A stretch of 64,000 nucleotides of DNA from Kingdonia uniflora (taxonomy: Eukaryota > Streptophyta > Magnoliopsida > Ranunculales > Circaeasteraceae): positions 558,001-622,000 of the forward strand of contig JACGCM010000635.1 of the NCBI GenBank assembly GCA_014058105.1. Direction: 5' to 3'. The notes below the pieces were generated by a model. The model saw only the letters and a program-made list of their open reading frames with translations. It made no database searches and was not told the DNA's origin. The translations under genes and the position numbers were made by a program. Positions 32,614 to 44,907 of this stretch are shown in pieces (within the stretch, counting starts at the first letter, position 1; each line of letters begins with the position of its first letter).

Positions 32614-33416
32614 TCATATAGGTCGGGTTTCCCTCACATGTGATTCTAAAATGGGCTTAAGTCCCATCCTTATCGATGTGTTATAATCCTTGTCTTGAGA
32701 TAGTTCTTTCGTCAAAGGATCTGCAAGGTTGTTTTCCAATCTTACGTAGTCCACTTTGATTGAACTCGACATGAGAAATCCTCTCATCACATTATGTTTG
32801 TGATGAATCGCCAACTTCTTCCCATTATAATAATGGTTTTATATTAGTGCTATCGCAACAATAATATTACAGTGGACTAAAATCGGTGGCAAAGGTCTAC
32901 TCCATAAATGAAAATAAGACAAAAGGTTTTTCAGCCAATATGCCTCCTCACGAGCTGTAGTTAGTGCAACTAACTCAGACTCCATAGTTGACTGAGCTAG
33001 CATCGTTTGGTTCTTGGACCTTTCCAAGAAATTGATCCCCCAACAATACTAAAGATGTATCCACTGGTGGCTCTGGAATCATCTGAAAATGAGTTCCAGT
33101 CTGCATCGCTAAATCCCACAAGGACCGCGGGAAACCTCTGATAATCTAAACCCAAGTTCATGGTCCTTTTAAGGTACTGCATAACTATATCAATAACACT
33201 CCAGCGCTCCAAACCTGGGTTACTCGTAAATCTATATTGTACTCCTGCTACATAAGCTATATCAGGTCTAGTGCAGTCAGTAGCATATCTAAGGCAATCA
33301 ATAATACTAGAGTATTCTTTCTGCCTTATAGGATTTCCTTTGTTCTTTATAAACTTGACTTGAGGGTCACTAGGAGTATAAATAGGTCTACCATCAAAAT
33401 AATTGTACTTATTCAA
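32614..33416 (-). pseudogene. Copia F RNase H
   Basis: Three overlapping minus-strand frames carry the connection and RNase H: CLRYATDCTRPDIAYVAGVQ, FSDADWNSFSDDSRATSGYI (first Asp) and FSIVGGSISWKGPRTKRC with the frame changing into QTMLAQSTMESELVALTTA (Glu). The end is KHNVMRGFLMSSSIKVDYVR, NNLADPLTKELS, typical of copia RNase H. Frameshifts near 33010 and 32830. Confidence 0.9.
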
Positions 33417-33439
33417 GATATTATCAATATAATAAGATT

Positions 33440-34150
33440 GATCAAGCGGGATATATACCAGAGTCAGTAGGTATGATCTTCATGCCAAGAATGACACTGG
33501 CTTCACTTAAGTCTTTCATAACTTAGCAAACTTTTGGTCTCAGCTACCAATTCAAGAGTAGAACCAAAGATAAGAAGATTATCTACATACAAATATAGTA
33601 GAGTACACATATCACCTGATCTCTTATAATATAGGTACTTATTAGCATTCATTAATCTTAAATCCATTAAATAAAAGTAGTTGGTAAATTTTACCGTTCC
33701 ACTATTTGGGAGCTTGCTTAAGACTGTAGATGGTCTTGTTCAATTTGTAAACTTTATATTCCTCTCAACGGACCACAAAGCCTTTAGGCTGGTTTATATA
33801 AAGTTCATCTTCAAGCTCTCTGTTCAAGAGAACAATTTTTACATCTATTTGATGGATAACCTAGTTGTGAACGGTAGCTATGACCAACAAAACTCTAATG
33901 CTGCTAGCCCGAGTAAGTAGAGAATATGTGCCAAAGAAATCAATATTTTCTTTTTGCACATATTCCTTTGCTACCTGTCCTGCTTTAAACTTATCCACAA
34001 AACCATCTGGTTTAAGTTTCCTTTTCAAAATTAGCTTACAATCAATAGGATGACGACCACCAGGAGATAAATCCACTAGTTCCTAAATGCCATTGGATGA
34101 TAGAGAATCCATCTCATCATTTATGGCCTCTTGCCACAGATCCGTATCAA
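33440..34150 (-). pseudogene. Copia F reverse transcriptase, catalytic Asp lost
   Basis: 33861-34076 holds the fingers (KLILKRKLKPDGFVDKFKAG, QVAKEYVQKENIDFFGTYSL). Near 33555-33605 the palm can be read as LYLYVDNLLIFGSTLELV. YVDD has become YVDN, removing a metal-binding aspartate. Stops and shifts in between. Confidence 0.85.
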
Positions 34151-35090
34151 TCGAAGTTAGAAGGGTCGGTCTCTAAGGTGTTTGTACAAAAATCATCATA
34201 AATTTTTATAGCCTTTTTTGTTCGTTTACCTCTTCTAAGTTCAGGGTCAATGTCATGAGTGTCAACAATAATAGGATCCTTCAATCGAGGCACACTAGGG
34301 GTTAATGATGTAGATGGTTGAGAACCCCCTACCCCCATAAAAATCAGCATCTAAAGACTCAATGATAACTTTATCCTTAAGATCAAAAAACGTATATGCT
34401 TTACTTTTTATGCCATAATCAATAAAAACATGCTCATATGCTCTGCTTGCTAACTTAGACCTTTTAGGGCCTGGTTTGCACACATAAGTTAGACATCCCC
34501 TAACTTTTAGTAACTAACATTTGGCTTCCTTTTCCTCCATAATTCATAAGGTGACAAATCATTTTTTGCATGAGGTACACGATTTAAAACATGGCATACA
34601 GATAATAGGGCTTCACCTCAAAACATTTATGGTACATGCTTTAAAGTCCTATTTTATGGTCAGCTTTTCCATTCGATTCTAGAATATGGAGTTGTCGTCT
34701 TATGAATAATGCCTAAAGATGCATACAAGTTCTGGAATTCATGCGAGTCATATTCAGTGCCACTATCACTATGAAATCTATTGATATTTCTATTGAATTA
34801 ATGTTTAACCTCAGTTACCTAAATCTTGAATATATCAATAGCTTTGCTCTTATGTTTCATTAAGTACACTTGAGTATAGTTGGAATGGTCATTAATAAAG
34901 GTAATAAAATACCTCTTACCATTTCTGGTAATCGCCCCATCCATTTCACAAATATCGGAGTGTACCGACTCTAATAATTGAGATTCTCTAACTATAGTCT
35001 TGTGTGAGGTTTTAGGGATCTTGGTATGACTACATGATTCATACTTGTCAAAATTGTTTAAGTCTATTTTTAGGTATCTGGCCAAGTCTA
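34147..35090 (-). pseudogene. Copia F integrase, broken
   Basis: 34819-35085 carries the zinc-binding end and start of the core (SCSHTKIPKTSHKTIVRESQ, LLESVHSDICEMDGAITRNG, RYFITFINDHSNYTQVYLMK; VHSDI has the first Asp). 34295-34483 is the C-terminal region (SRAYEHVFIDYGIKSKAYTF) and 34147-34350 a linker. The stretch around the second Asp and the Glu (34500-34810) is out of frame. Confidence 0.88.
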
Positions 35091-35289
35091 CTCATCTTAA
35101 ATGCTAGTTTTTTGGCATAGATGACAAAGCCTAGAATGTGAAACATTAAAAGAAGACACGAAATAAGAAGAAACATTCTTGTTCATTTCAATACCAAGTT
35201 TAAACATTCCATTACAAGCAAAACCCTTTCCGACAAAAAACCTATTTTCAGTTAAAACCTATTGGTCAGAACCTAAGGTCTGCATAAAA

Positions 35290-35590
35290 CCTTCTTTGTT
35301 GAGAATATAACCAGATACTAAATTCTTTTGCATACTAGGAGTGTGCATCGCATCCTTCAAGATAAGAGTCTTTCCAGAAGTGAAGACTAATTCCACATCT
35401 CTAGTCCCCAAAATCTTGGTGGTATGAGAATCACCAAGTAATACGTGTTGATCTTCAGATTCCTTATAGGTAAGCTACGCTCGTAGCACACATAGCGAGT
35501 TGCACCAGAGTCAGCCCACCAACCATCGGTCCCACCGATCTTATTGAACTCACAGATCATAGCCATATAAGGTTCTTCGATCATGTAGAT
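35290..35590 (-). pseudogene. Copia F protease
   Basis: The 35387-35584 frame reads DGWWADSGATRYVCYERSL, the copia protease block with DSG intact (consensus WWVDSGATRHVC). Sequence past the frameshift continues VFTSGKTLILKDAMHTPS, MQKNLVSG (35290-35390). Confidence 0.85.
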
Positions 35591-36430
35591 TTAGGGAGTA
35601 TTTCCATGTTTATAGTAGTTCCTTGTTATGTGCCCAGGTATATTATAGGAAAAGTACATAATTAGAGTTGTTCTATTCGGTGTAGCTGCTTGGTTTTTTG
35701 CTTGGTAATTTTGGTCTGGCTTGGTTTTTGATTTCCTTTGTTCTGATTCGGATTGCCCTTGCCTTTATTTCCTTTAAATTTCTTCTTACCCAGCTTCAGA
35801 TAAGCGTTGCCTTTTGCTTGCACCTTTTCCTTTTGGTCATGTTTCATAGCTTCTTCCTCAACTCGCAGCCTCATCATTGAACTCTCCATCGAGAATTCAA
35901 TTGACTAATGCCTTAAAATGATTTCGAAGTCCTTCCAAGCTGGCGGTAACTTGTCAATCATCACAGCAACTTGAAATTGTTCATCGGGCTTGATACCCTC
36001 AGATACTATCCCATAAATAATTTTTTATAGCTCATGTGATAGAGAAATAACTGACTTCTCGTTGACCTTCACAAACTTAAGGTATATACTCTACTCATAG
36101 TATATTTCTTTGACCCAAACATCTTTCGTCGACTCAGATAGTTGGTATAGTTCATACAATTCATCGAGAAGTCCATTTTAAATAAAGTTTCTATGCTTAA
36201 ATTTGGCCTCGGTCCAATTAGAAACTAGTTCTAAAGTGGCCGCATAATTAGTGTCATCAGTCTCTTCACTATCGACAAAGACAGGTGGTTCAGGGTTAAA
36301 GGTTAGAAGGTAGTGGCATATTCAGAATCTACGCAACCTCTTTCTGAGTTAGGTAGAAAAACATCTTGCTCTTCCACCTCTTGAAGTTCAGACCCTCGAA
36401 TTTCGAAGGTTTGTTGGAGTCATATCTAAC
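35591..36430 (-). pseudogene. Copia F gag
   Basis: 35662-35889 is the basic C-terminal part of gag (MRLRVEEEAMKHDQKEKV, KLGKKKFKGNKGKGNPNQN). A worn zinc knuckle with tyrosines in place of cysteines (YFSYNIPGHITRNYY) lies near 35600-35650. Earlier gag (FLIGPRPNLSIETLFKMDF, 36150-36230) is full of stops. Confidence 0.8.
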
Positions 36431-36489
36431 TTCATCTCAGATAAGCGACATCCTAATGATACGGTTCTAAATAAATAGTTTATTAAAAT

Positions 36490-37372
36490 TGTTGGTAAAA
36501 ATAAAAATTGAAACAGAATGATAGAACCTGAGTACTCTCGAAATTGGGAGAGTAATTTCACTTGAATGATATAAACTATAATGGATACGTGGGTCACGCT
36601 CTTTTAAAGGAACTTTTCCTGATCTGCCCAAGTTGTTCCGGCAGTAACGACCAGTAGTCTCCTCAGGATATAACCAGCTTTCGAAGCTTTACAATAGAGA
36701 AGGAATATAACTCTGCGTACCATTGTAACAATGTACTGCCATTCTCTTAATTTGAGTAAATTGAGAAAATAAAAAAATAGAGAGAGAAAAAAAGAAGATA
36801 CGAACTCAGCTCTTATGTTGTGTTTTTGGTGTAGAACCATAGGTCCTTATATAGCCAAATACTAATTTTTTTTTGAGTTAATGAAAATAAATGGCACGAC
36901 TTAATTAGCTAGGAAAAACGGATGAAACGTTTACAACGTTCAAAAGCGGCTAGCAAATTAAATATGAAATATTGAAATATTTAATATATATTAATACAAA
37001 AAATGCTTTAATAATGGCTCATTGTTATTTAAGTTAAAACCAAATATTTTTTTACCAAAATGATTAGATAGCCCAAAGCCTAATCCCTTAGGCCCAGAGC
37101 CAATTGTCGAACCCAAGCCCGAGCCTGAGCCCGTGCCCGTGCCCGAGTCGGCCAAGCCCACCAGGCCGCCTGAGGGATGTCCAAGAGTGTCAAGGGTGTA
37201 AATATCCCCACACACTCACACACACATATACCTTCCCTCTACATACTTGTACAATTACAAAGTGTGTACTCATGGTAATATATATATATTCATAAGCTTC
37301 TATCTTACGCATGTGGGACTAAAACAAACAGAGAAGTTGGGAGTTAAAGGTTTTTATTTAATTTTATAACAA
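36490..37372 (-). repeat. 5' LTR of copia F, diverged
   Basis: It matches 31825-32340 from TGTTGGTAAAAATA through CTGATCTGCCCAAGTTGTTC, CAGTAGTCTCC and AGCTCTTATGTTGTG. Past about 37045 the match fades into a GC-richer stretch (CCCGAGCCTGAGCCCGTGCC) and CA/TA-rich DNA. A primer-binding-like CGTATCATTAGG is seen on the minus strand near 36451-36462, about 28 bases inside. Confidence 0.7.
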
Positions 37373-37380
37373 GTGGTAAG

Positions 37381-38227
37381 TCAGAAAATCAGCATCTTCC
37401 ACAGTGGTAAGTCAAGATCCTTCTGATAAAGGCTTCCCCTATCAACATCTTCTACACTTAGAAATTTGATCCATTGAATTTTGTTCTTTAGCACACAGGC
37501 CCTAAACCAAGGGTTCTGATACCAGTTGCTGATAATTGAGGTAGCTAATACTAATTCTATGACAAGAACAATACGCAGAATCGCCAATAGAGAAATGAAA
37601 GCGAGAACATTAAAGTGAATTACATAAGTCAATATACCTAGAGGAGGGAAGTAGAAAACCCTTTCAGATAAAAAAACCACTCCCACACAAACAATCCACT
37701 AATCAATCAAATAGGTTGCAATCGATCTCTCACTCTCAAACTTTCTCAAGCTTCAATGGAATCTCTCAAACCCTAGCTTTTTCTATCTAGGATTAAACTC
37801 ACATATTAGGTTATTAAAAATACTTGAAGTATCTCTTATATACTTGGGAGGACTTTACAAGAGTTAGGGCTTAAAGTATGAATCACGAGGCAAGCAAACA
37901 ATCTCAAAATAAATTTAGAAAAACTGTTAATCGACTTCTGCCCAAACCCTCAGTTCGAACTGGAGCAATCAGCAATTATTCTACCTTCATTGCACGAACA
38001 CTCAGTTTGAACTGGAGCAGTCAGTACTTATTCTGCCTTCATTGTTTGAACCCTTAGTTTGAGCTGAAGTAGTCAATAATTATTCTGCCTTAATTGTTCG
38101 AACCTTATGTTCAAATTGGAACTTCAGAAAAAATATAGAAGCATATCTTCTCTTTTTTCATTCCTCTTCGACCCTCGTTCGTCCTACAAACTTTAATGGA
38201 TATCAAATTCAAGTTCATTACTCAGCA
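37381..38227 (-). mobile_element. Copia H, 5' end only (LTR, primer site, start of gag)
   Basis: LTR 37527-38227 on the minus strand with a primer-binding site TGGTATCAGAAC (37513-37524) two bases inside it. About 130 bp of interior match the start of copia D gag and its leader (GGTAAGTCAAGATCCTTCTG). The LTR carries AGTTCGAACTG motifs and resembles the solo LTR at 18975. The rest of the element is missing where it meets copia F. Confidence 0.8.
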
Positions 38228-38644
38228 CCCCCCTTACAATTAGTACCTAACAACCAAGTTCATTACTCAAATTCTGGTCATGAATTTTCTTAGTAAAAGC
38301 TTAACACAAGTTTGTACAACCCCTGAGTCATTGACATCATAAGAAATAGCTTTTTAGTAGAAGAGAGAAAGGGCTTAATATAGGAAATGTTGCATAAGAA
38401 TTATAGGCGGTGTGGAAGATATTTTGAAAAACTTCTTTTTGTTCGTAATAACTACATTTTCATGCGAAACTTTATTACCCGGAGGGTCTGTAATACATTA
38501 GTTACTATGCATTACTTTTCGTAAGCAGCTAATCAAAATGAGGGTAAAGTATTGGGAATATGGGTTATTCTACCCCTATTTTTTTGTAGACTGTATAGTA
38601 CCTTGTTTAAGAACCTCGAAAGAGGAAAAGAAGGTTAGTTTGCA
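38228..38644. other. No gene recognised
   Basis: Sequence between copia H and the presumed G1 LTR. Nothing coding seen. Confidence 0.3.
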
Positions 38645-39279
38645 TGTTAGGGCGCCTAGTCTTCCGAACAGAAGGTCTACCTAGGGGGAATCAATCTTCT
38701 CTTCTGATCAACTGGTTAGAAGAGGTTCAGGAAATTATTACCATTTTGATGAGTGGATCAATGGAAGGCTAGATTTCTTTACATAAATTGAGGAAAATGT
38801 CATGGAATGTTTAGATTGAGATATAATTGAGGTCTTTATTTTTCTTTTCTCAGTTATAGGAGCATGCTCCCGCTAACCACGAAGTTCCTAGGTCGCTGGA
38901 CGACCTCCCCACAGACAGACGAACACATCTTAGGGGAGCTCTTTAATGACCCACGAGCCACGATGAGCACTTTATGCCATTCCCACATAAGGTAAAATCT
39001 AATACATTGATAAAGTATCTTTGGAATTAGATGCGTCATGCATTATGTCAGCCTGAGCATTTCTCAGTCAAGACCCCCCTATAAATATAGAGAGAGGAGG
39101 AGCTAAGAAGGGACCTTTTTATAGAGCCTCTTCCTCCATCTACAAAATCCTATCCGCTCTAAAGGAAGTGGGAGAGGAAACCTAGAGAGAGTCGAGTTGT
39201 GCCATCCTCTGGTGAGACGTGCCAAGCCCAAAACTAATAATCATGTATTATAATCCATGAGAGGACTTTCGGGACTACA
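38645..39279 (+). repeat. Presumed 5' LTR of G1
   Basis: The right end GGGACTACA (39279) is followed by ATTAATGCCGTCAGTGG, the counterpart of CTACA|ATTGGCACCGTCT in G3. A TATA box CCTATAAATATAGAGAG (39079) matches TCTATAAATAGAGGAGAG in the G3 and G4 LTRs. The left border (TGTTAGGGCGCC at 38645) is a guess from expected length. There is no partner LTR in the window. Confidence 0.5.
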
Positions 39280-39368
39280 ATTAATGCCGTCAGTGGCCTC
39301 GCAACTAAACTTTACACAACCGTACGAAGATAGCAGTTTCTAAGTAAAATCAGACCCAGGAGCAAACA

Positions 39369-41100
39369 ATGGCGGATATACGAGCTGCGCTCCTACAACT
39401 ACTAGAACAAATGCTTACAAAAGAAGATTAGATTCTACTACTAGAACAATCGTTTCTAAGTAGATAACGATTAGATGAGAGAAGATGTCGTTGCTAGACA
39501 TCAAGTATCAGCTGGTGTCCCAATGGCATCCGGAACTATTAAAGATTCTATGCCACACAAGGTGCCATTCAACTGCCCAGACATTGAAACCCATACCCAT
39601 TTACCACCAATATACGGGTCGGTCTACGAGCCCCAGACCACCCCAGTTTACAGCCCGTATCTGTTGCCTCGAGGGAATGTACTACAACCAGTTGTCTAAC
39701 GACCTCTACCATCGAGGCATCAAGTACCACAAGTTGACAAACAACGACCACCACCACCATGACCAATATACCAACTTAGCCATACTGGCCCACTACTACC
39801 TGGCTGGTACATTTCACAATACCAGGGTATGCATCCCCTCGTACCTATAACGTACCCAGGGGCCTCATACGATAGTTATCACGAGAACCCTCCTTAGTGA
39901 TATCAACAATACAACCCTGACGACCCATCCTACATTCCAGAGTACGGTCATAGGCAGTATCAAGAATGAAACCTCACCTGCAATGATTGCTTTAATGAAT
40001 GGTACCAAAAGGAATGCCACAGTTTTGACAACCATACGAGCCATACGAAGACAACTACTACGATGAGTTATCAATCTGGGGAGGACGAGGCCCAGGAAGG
40101 GACAAAGGAAAAAGTGACCACCTACCCTTAATGGCCGCCTCTATCGAGGTGTTAATAAGAAACCTACAAAACAACGACCCGACCAAGCGGTTAACAAAGG
40201 AGACTCTATGCAGGATAGCTAGCACCCCATTAATGGAGGCCATCAATAATTCTGTAATAGGGCAGAACTATCATAGACCAAAGATAGAGGCCTTCACTGG
40301 GAGCTAAGACCCAGGCTAACACATCATAAAGTTCCAGTATAGTATTGACCTGTAACACTAGACAGACGAACACATATGCCATTTATTCCCCTCAACCTTG
40401 TTAGATGAGGCCCTCGCCTGGTTTTTAAGACTTGAACCTAACTCAATATCTACCTTTAAGCAGCTCTCTCTGGTATTTATGAAAAAATACTTGTACAACC
40501 AGCAATCAAAGAAGCAACAAACAGAGCTATTTTTTCAAAAATAGTAGGTCGGAGAAACCATCGATTCCTTAGTTAAGAGATTCAAGAATGAGCTAATACT
40601 CATTGAAAAAGTAGATGCCCAAATAGCTTGTTTGGCATTCATGGCGCATGCTTACCCGGTTCAAAGTTACACGAAGCTTTGCATAAGAAGCGACCAGAAA
40701 CATTGGAAATTCTATACAGAAATGTATGAAAGTACCAGAATGTGGAAGCTGATATCCGCGCATCTTCCTCTCAGATAGATGCTCTTCTCAGTACCACCTC
40801 CAACCCATTGCCAGTCACACATCCTAAAATGCTCAAATATGTGTGAGATATGTCTGACAGGCAGTACAAATACGATGAGGGGAGTACCAAAAGAAGAGTA
40901 AACAAAGATCCTCAAGGTAAAGTTAAACCTCCCCTCTGAGAAGGTATGCCAAAAGTTGACCGTTGGGAACGATACTCATCCAATGAACTCACTATCTCAT
41001 GAGCGGACCTTTTTATCATCGTTAAGAAAGACCCAGACTACAAGAAGCCACACCCAAAGGTCAACCATCCCGGACGATCATATTATGCTCATTATAAAGT
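39369..41100 (+). pseudogene. G1 gag, broken
   Basis: It starts MADIRAALLQLLEQ at 39369. A proline/tyrosine/threonine-rich stretch follows (39.5-39.9 kb). The capsid core reads ALAWFLRLEPNSISTFKQLS, LVFMKKYLYNQQSKKQQTEL and VGETIDSLVKRFKNELI (40.4-40.6 kb), the Ty3-type retrotransposon gag pattern. Many in-frame stops. Confidence 0.8.
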
Positions 41101-41299
41101 TCACGACTATGAAACTGAGAAGTACTATGGCCCAATCAACATGACTGAGACATGGTTCAGGAAATGGCGTTACACTTAATACTTAAAACGACCAATCCTA
41201 GAAGCGGACATGCTCCCATATAGGGAGCTAGTTGAACCAACAGCAACCATACTTGTACAGGGGTACGTGGTAGTCTGTGAGATAATAATAGGAGATATT

Positions 41300-41940
41300 A
41301 ACGGGGCACAATCCCATAATACCATCTCCAACTCTACGAGGCAATGTTATTGACCAAGTAAGAATCAGAGAACAGCTTACGAGATCATGACAGTTCTAGA
41401 GATGCACCACGGGAAAGCCATCTACTTCATAAACAATGACATGGCGTCAGTATCTCATCCACATTACGATGTCTTAGTCATTTGGATCATGATCAGTGGA
41501 GTTTTGGTTAAGTGCATGCTGGTCGATTCAGAAAGCGGAGTAAACATCCTCTATTATGATGCTAATAAGAAGTATGAACATGCAAGAATGTATGTCACCC
41601 TCAAAAACTGAGATATCGGACTTCAACGGGTCTACGGAAGGAGCCATCGGGGAACTTGTTACTCAGGTACAAGTTAGACTCGTCGTAATGTTAACAACCT
41701 TCGTCGTCGTAAATAACTCTTCGGTTTACTATAACGGGATCCTCGGATGGGAGTGGATCCATGCAATGAAGACAATACAATCTTCCTACCACCAGGTAAT
41801 ACATTTCCCAACGATGTCTGGAACATACCAAATACGAGGTTGCCAAGTCACCACTCGTATTTGTTATATCAACTCTTTAAAAAACTTGGTCGCCCGTGAT
41901 AATTCAAGAAAGAAAGGGAAAAGTTTAAAAATGGGGGAAT
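41300..41940 (+). pseudogene. G1 aspartic protease
   Basis: 41387-41611 reads VLVKCMLVDSESGVNILYYD; the usual VDSGSS has glutamate in place of the active-site glycine. After a shift, 41556-41942 continues ISDFNGSTEGAIGELVTQVQ, YYNGILGWEWIHAM, HQVIHFPTMSGTYQIRGCQ, the protease C-terminal half. Confidence 0.85.
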
Positions 41941-42219
41941 AGTAGCGAACAGGGAATAAGCCCATGGTGGTGGACTTGTCCCCCGTTTCTACCCACTAAT
42001 ACAATATGGAAATTGATACACAACGTACCTCTGACCAAAATGATGTAATTATTAACACGTTTAGTGGGGAATGGGCACCGTCTCTTGTAAAACTAGTTAA
42101 TAAGATTAACCTCGACAACCCTATAAGAGCTCTGTATATTGGCTCACCTTTAGCATGTGTGGAATGCTCAAACCTTATAACCCTTATTTAATAATAGAAG
42201 GATGTATTCGCCTTGTCAT

Positions 42220-42933
42220 TCGAGGAAATGCCAGACATCGACCCTGGCATTGCCTGCCACCGCTTGCACATTAATACCAAGGCAATACTTACTTAACAAA
42301 AGCAACGACGAACAACCCCAAAACATCAAGAAGAGATAAACAACGAGATCCAATAATTACTGAGGGTAGGATTTATCAGACCTGTGGATTATTCCTGATG
42401 GGTAGTAAACATGGTGATAGTCCCCAAGAAGAATGGTAAAATAAGAGTCTGTATTAATTTTATTGAATTAAAGCAGAAACTGTCCAAAAGACAGTTTCCC
42501 CATGCCTCTCATAATAAGTTCAGTATACTCCATGGCCAGCCATGAACGAATGTCATTTATGGATGGTTACTCAGGGTACAATCAAATAACTTTGGCTATT
42601 GAGGATTAAAAATGTACTTCCATTACCTTAGAGCAGAGCTTGTATTGTTATATCGTGATTCCCTTCGGCCCGAAGAATGCAGGATCCACATACTAGAGGC
42701 TGGTCATGACGATGTTCAAAGAAAAGTTGACTAAAATAGTGAAAGTCTACATTGATGACATGTTCGTCAAAAGAAAGCTAAAAAATAACCATCTAACCGA
42801 CCTAGAGACCATGTTTACCAAGCTAAGGCACTACAGAATGTGACTGAACTTTGAGAAGTGCAGCTTTGGCATTGCCTCAGGAAAGTTCCTAGAGTATTTG
42901 GTAACTCAACGTGGGATTATGGCCGACCTTGAC
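42220..42933 (+). pseudogene. G1 reverse transcriptase, 5' part
   Basis: RT blocks in several frames: ACHRLHINTKA, VGFIRPVDYS (42370), VNMVIVPKKNGKIRVCINF (42410-42460), the SYMDGYSGYNQI equivalent (42555), and VYIDDM with both catalytic aspartates (42748-42765, reading GTCTACATTGATGACATG). It ends FLEYLVTQRGIMADLD, cut by G2. Confidence 0.85.
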
Positions 42934-43677
42934 TGTAAGGGCTTAACTTCGCGAGGAGGGGAAGTCAGCTCTTACACCACGAGGTTTATCTTTTATCAAA
43001 GAATTTAAGCATATAATCTACAATACAAATAACCTACTAAAAATATACTTGCGTGGAGGCCTAGAATGGGTCACTCCACGACCTCTGATGAAGATTTTTA
43101 AGAGATTTGATATTGCTATCGAGTAGTCAAAGGTTCGAGTACTAGGTGATTTACAGGGTGATTGAAGGTAAACTGCAAGTGTTCAAGGGTGAGATTTTGT
43201 AACTCCTCCTTGGTTCCCCTTCCGTCTTATTTATAGAATATAGGTAGGGCAGAGTCACTATGGGAGGTCACATTACAAGTGTACCCTCTGGGTATCAGGC
43301 GGGTATCCCAGAGTTGGTGTTGACGCCGGATATGTCAGGTCTGACATAATGCCCTTACACTATAACTGTTGTTGGTTATGTCACTATAGCTGTAAGGAAC
43401 AACAATGCCATCGTTCTTGTCTGGTGAGCTGACTGTCTGACATATCTGCCTTTGACCACGTATAAATATGGTCGAAGTATTTCTGGTGCTGATGTGGAGT
43501 TCGTGTGCTGACGAATCTGTCTTCATCTTCGAGGCTTATTCATAGTCGAGGCTTTGTCTTCGTGTAACCTTGGAAGGCTTGTTTATGGATTGAATGGGCT
43601 TCGAGGTATTCATATAGGCTTCGATGTAGCCTTCGAGTGTTTGACTGGAGCTAGAAGGCTGCGAGTAGGCTACTTCA
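42934..43677 (-). repeat. 3' LTR of G2, inverted relative to G3/G4
   Basis: A 744-bp reverse complement of the G3/G4 LTR type. It includes CTCTACGACCTCTGATGAAGATTTTTAAG near 43077-43105 in plus orientation and ends in GCGAGTAGGCTACTTCA. A TATAAATAAG on the minus strand lies near 43227-43236. Next to it, minus-strand GAGACCCTTGCTGAGAGTGG (43678-43702) is the counterpart of the polypurine tract of G4. Confidence 0.9.
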
Positions 43678-43854
43678 TTTGCCCACTCTCAGCAAGGGTC
43701 TCAGAAATAGGTGTAGAGGCATTTGCTGAGAAAAAAATGTTGGTTGCTAAAAGTCGAACAGTTGATTGAGGCATATTTGATTTCCGAGGAAGGTAATAAA
43801 GGAGGTTAATTACGATGTTTTTGATTACGGAGTAATAAATGCTGTTAATGAAGC

Positions 43855-43863
43855 TATAAATAG
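43855..43863 (+). promoter_or_regulatory. TATA box of S1 in G2
   Basis: GAAGCTATAAATAGGGC, 67 bp before the S1 start. The counterpart in G4 is GGCTATAAGTATGGG (61856-61862, minus), 82 bp before its S1. Confidence 0.6.
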
Positions 43864-43929
43864 GGCTTTTGAGAGTGCCACTATATACTCTTCATCTTTA
43901 GTTTCTTTCTCTATTTTTGCAAAAATTAA

Positions 43930-44274
43930 ATGGATACCACTCCCAATACACGTTATCAGAGAAGGATGGGTTTTGCCAGAGAATGTCGCGTAGGACGGAA
44001 AATGTCTAAGCTAAAACTGAAGTTCTTTAGGGACAAGGCACTCGACTAGGATATGCCAGATCTGTTGGAGATAGAGCCTGGGGAGTCGATCAATGAGCAC
44101 TCCTATGCGTACTTGTGGGGAATGTTACAGTGGAGGTTCACAGCTGCTGAAGAACGTTACCTCTTCCTGTCGAGTTTAGTCGAACGTCTTATTCAGGAAG
44201 AAGATCAGTTGGTGGAGGGGCAGGGCTCGACAAGAGGATCTGGCCCATTTGAAAATAGGGCGGGTTCCTCATAA
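43930..44274 (+). pseudogene. S1 of G2: small antisense ORF, one stop
   Basis: A 114-codon frame starting MDTTPNTRYQRRMGFARECR, broken once by TAG where G4 S1 has tryptophan (ALD*DMPD against LNWDMPD). Conserved blocks with G4 S1: MDTxPN, MGFAR, RVGRxM, KFF, DMPDL, AYLW, RYLFL, LVERL. The C-terminus is acidic then Gly/Ser rich. It lies opposite to gag-pol of G2, directly inside the 3' LTR. Function is unknown; there is no zinc finger, membrane segment or known transposon domain that I can see. Confidence 0.6.
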
Positions 44275-44849
44275 GGTGGTGGTGGTGATAGGTTTTGTTA
44301 TTTTCTGTATTGCTGTATTTGAAGGTTTTTATTTCTGCGGTTGTTTCTGTTGATTTTTCTCTTCTTCCATTGTCTTCTCTTCTAATTAACGTAATGGAAT
44401 GGGAATAGCATTTTGCTGAAAATTTGTAATTTTGTATCAGGTAAATATGGTAGACGAATAGATTGTAGGCGCGGAATCGAACATCCAACTTTGAAGGGTA
44501 AATAATAGAAAACGCTATCTTCGAGGGGAAAAGTACTTCAATATGACATGTAGGTATCGAAGGCAATGGTTAATATTCAACCTGGAATGAGTAATTGACT
44601 ATGAAATCTCGAAGTTTGATGTATGTATTAAAAGAGTTGTAGGAGGAGGCTTAGAGGGATCGAGGGTTCGAAACTGCGGATGTGGCGACTGTAAAACCTC
44701 AAAAATAGGTGCTGGATGTGCATGCTGATGAAACGGTTGAGTCTAGGAAGTTGAAAAGGTTTGACTATTTAGATTATGAGGGAAACGTTTGAAGAACTAT
44801 GATAAATGCGGTTATGATTAAGGAGGTTTTAAATGTATATGCTTTTAAG

Positions 44850-44855
44850 TATAAG
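44850..44855 (+). promoter_or_regulatory. TATA box of S2 in G2
   Basis: GCTTTTAAGTATAAGTAGGG, 53 bp before the S2 start. G4 has GCTTTTAAGTATAAAAGGGG on the minus strand at the same place (61029-61048), an extended match well beyond the TATA core. Confidence 0.65.
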
Positions 44856-44907
44856 TAGGGTGTTTTTAGGTGAACTTCACACATCTGTTCCTTCTTCTCT
44901 GAGAAAA

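Larger units (their letters stand above)
31825..37372 (-). mobile_element. Ty1-copia retrotransposon F, minus strand
   Basis: A different copia lineage from A/C/D. A 651-bp LTR at 31825-32475 and a diverged partner at 36490-37372 flank minus-strand gag, protease, integrase, RT and RNase H remnants. The flanks (AAGTC left, AGTGG right) do not give a clean target duplication. The right LTR carries about 300 bp at 37.07-37.37 kb with no match in the left LTR, so its outer border is uncertain. All frames are broken. Confidence 0.88.
38645..42933 (+). mobile_element. Gypsy element G1 (Tat-like), truncated by G2
   Basis: Presumed 5' LTR to 39279, primer-binding-like site, gag, protease and RT in gypsy order on the plus strand. 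The element stops inside RT at 42933, where the minus-strand LTR of G2 begins. It is the oldest and most worn of the four nested gypsy elements, with stops every 20-60 codons. Tat membership is inferred from similarity to G3 and G4 in primer site, LTR TATA region and pol. Confidence 0.8.

Noticed and set aside
37070..37372. GC-rich stretch in the copia F right LTR as a captured gene
   Set aside because: Repeats of CCCGAGCC/CCCGTGCC and a CA-rich run look like simple-sequence drift; the Gly/Ser frame on the minus strand has no domain.
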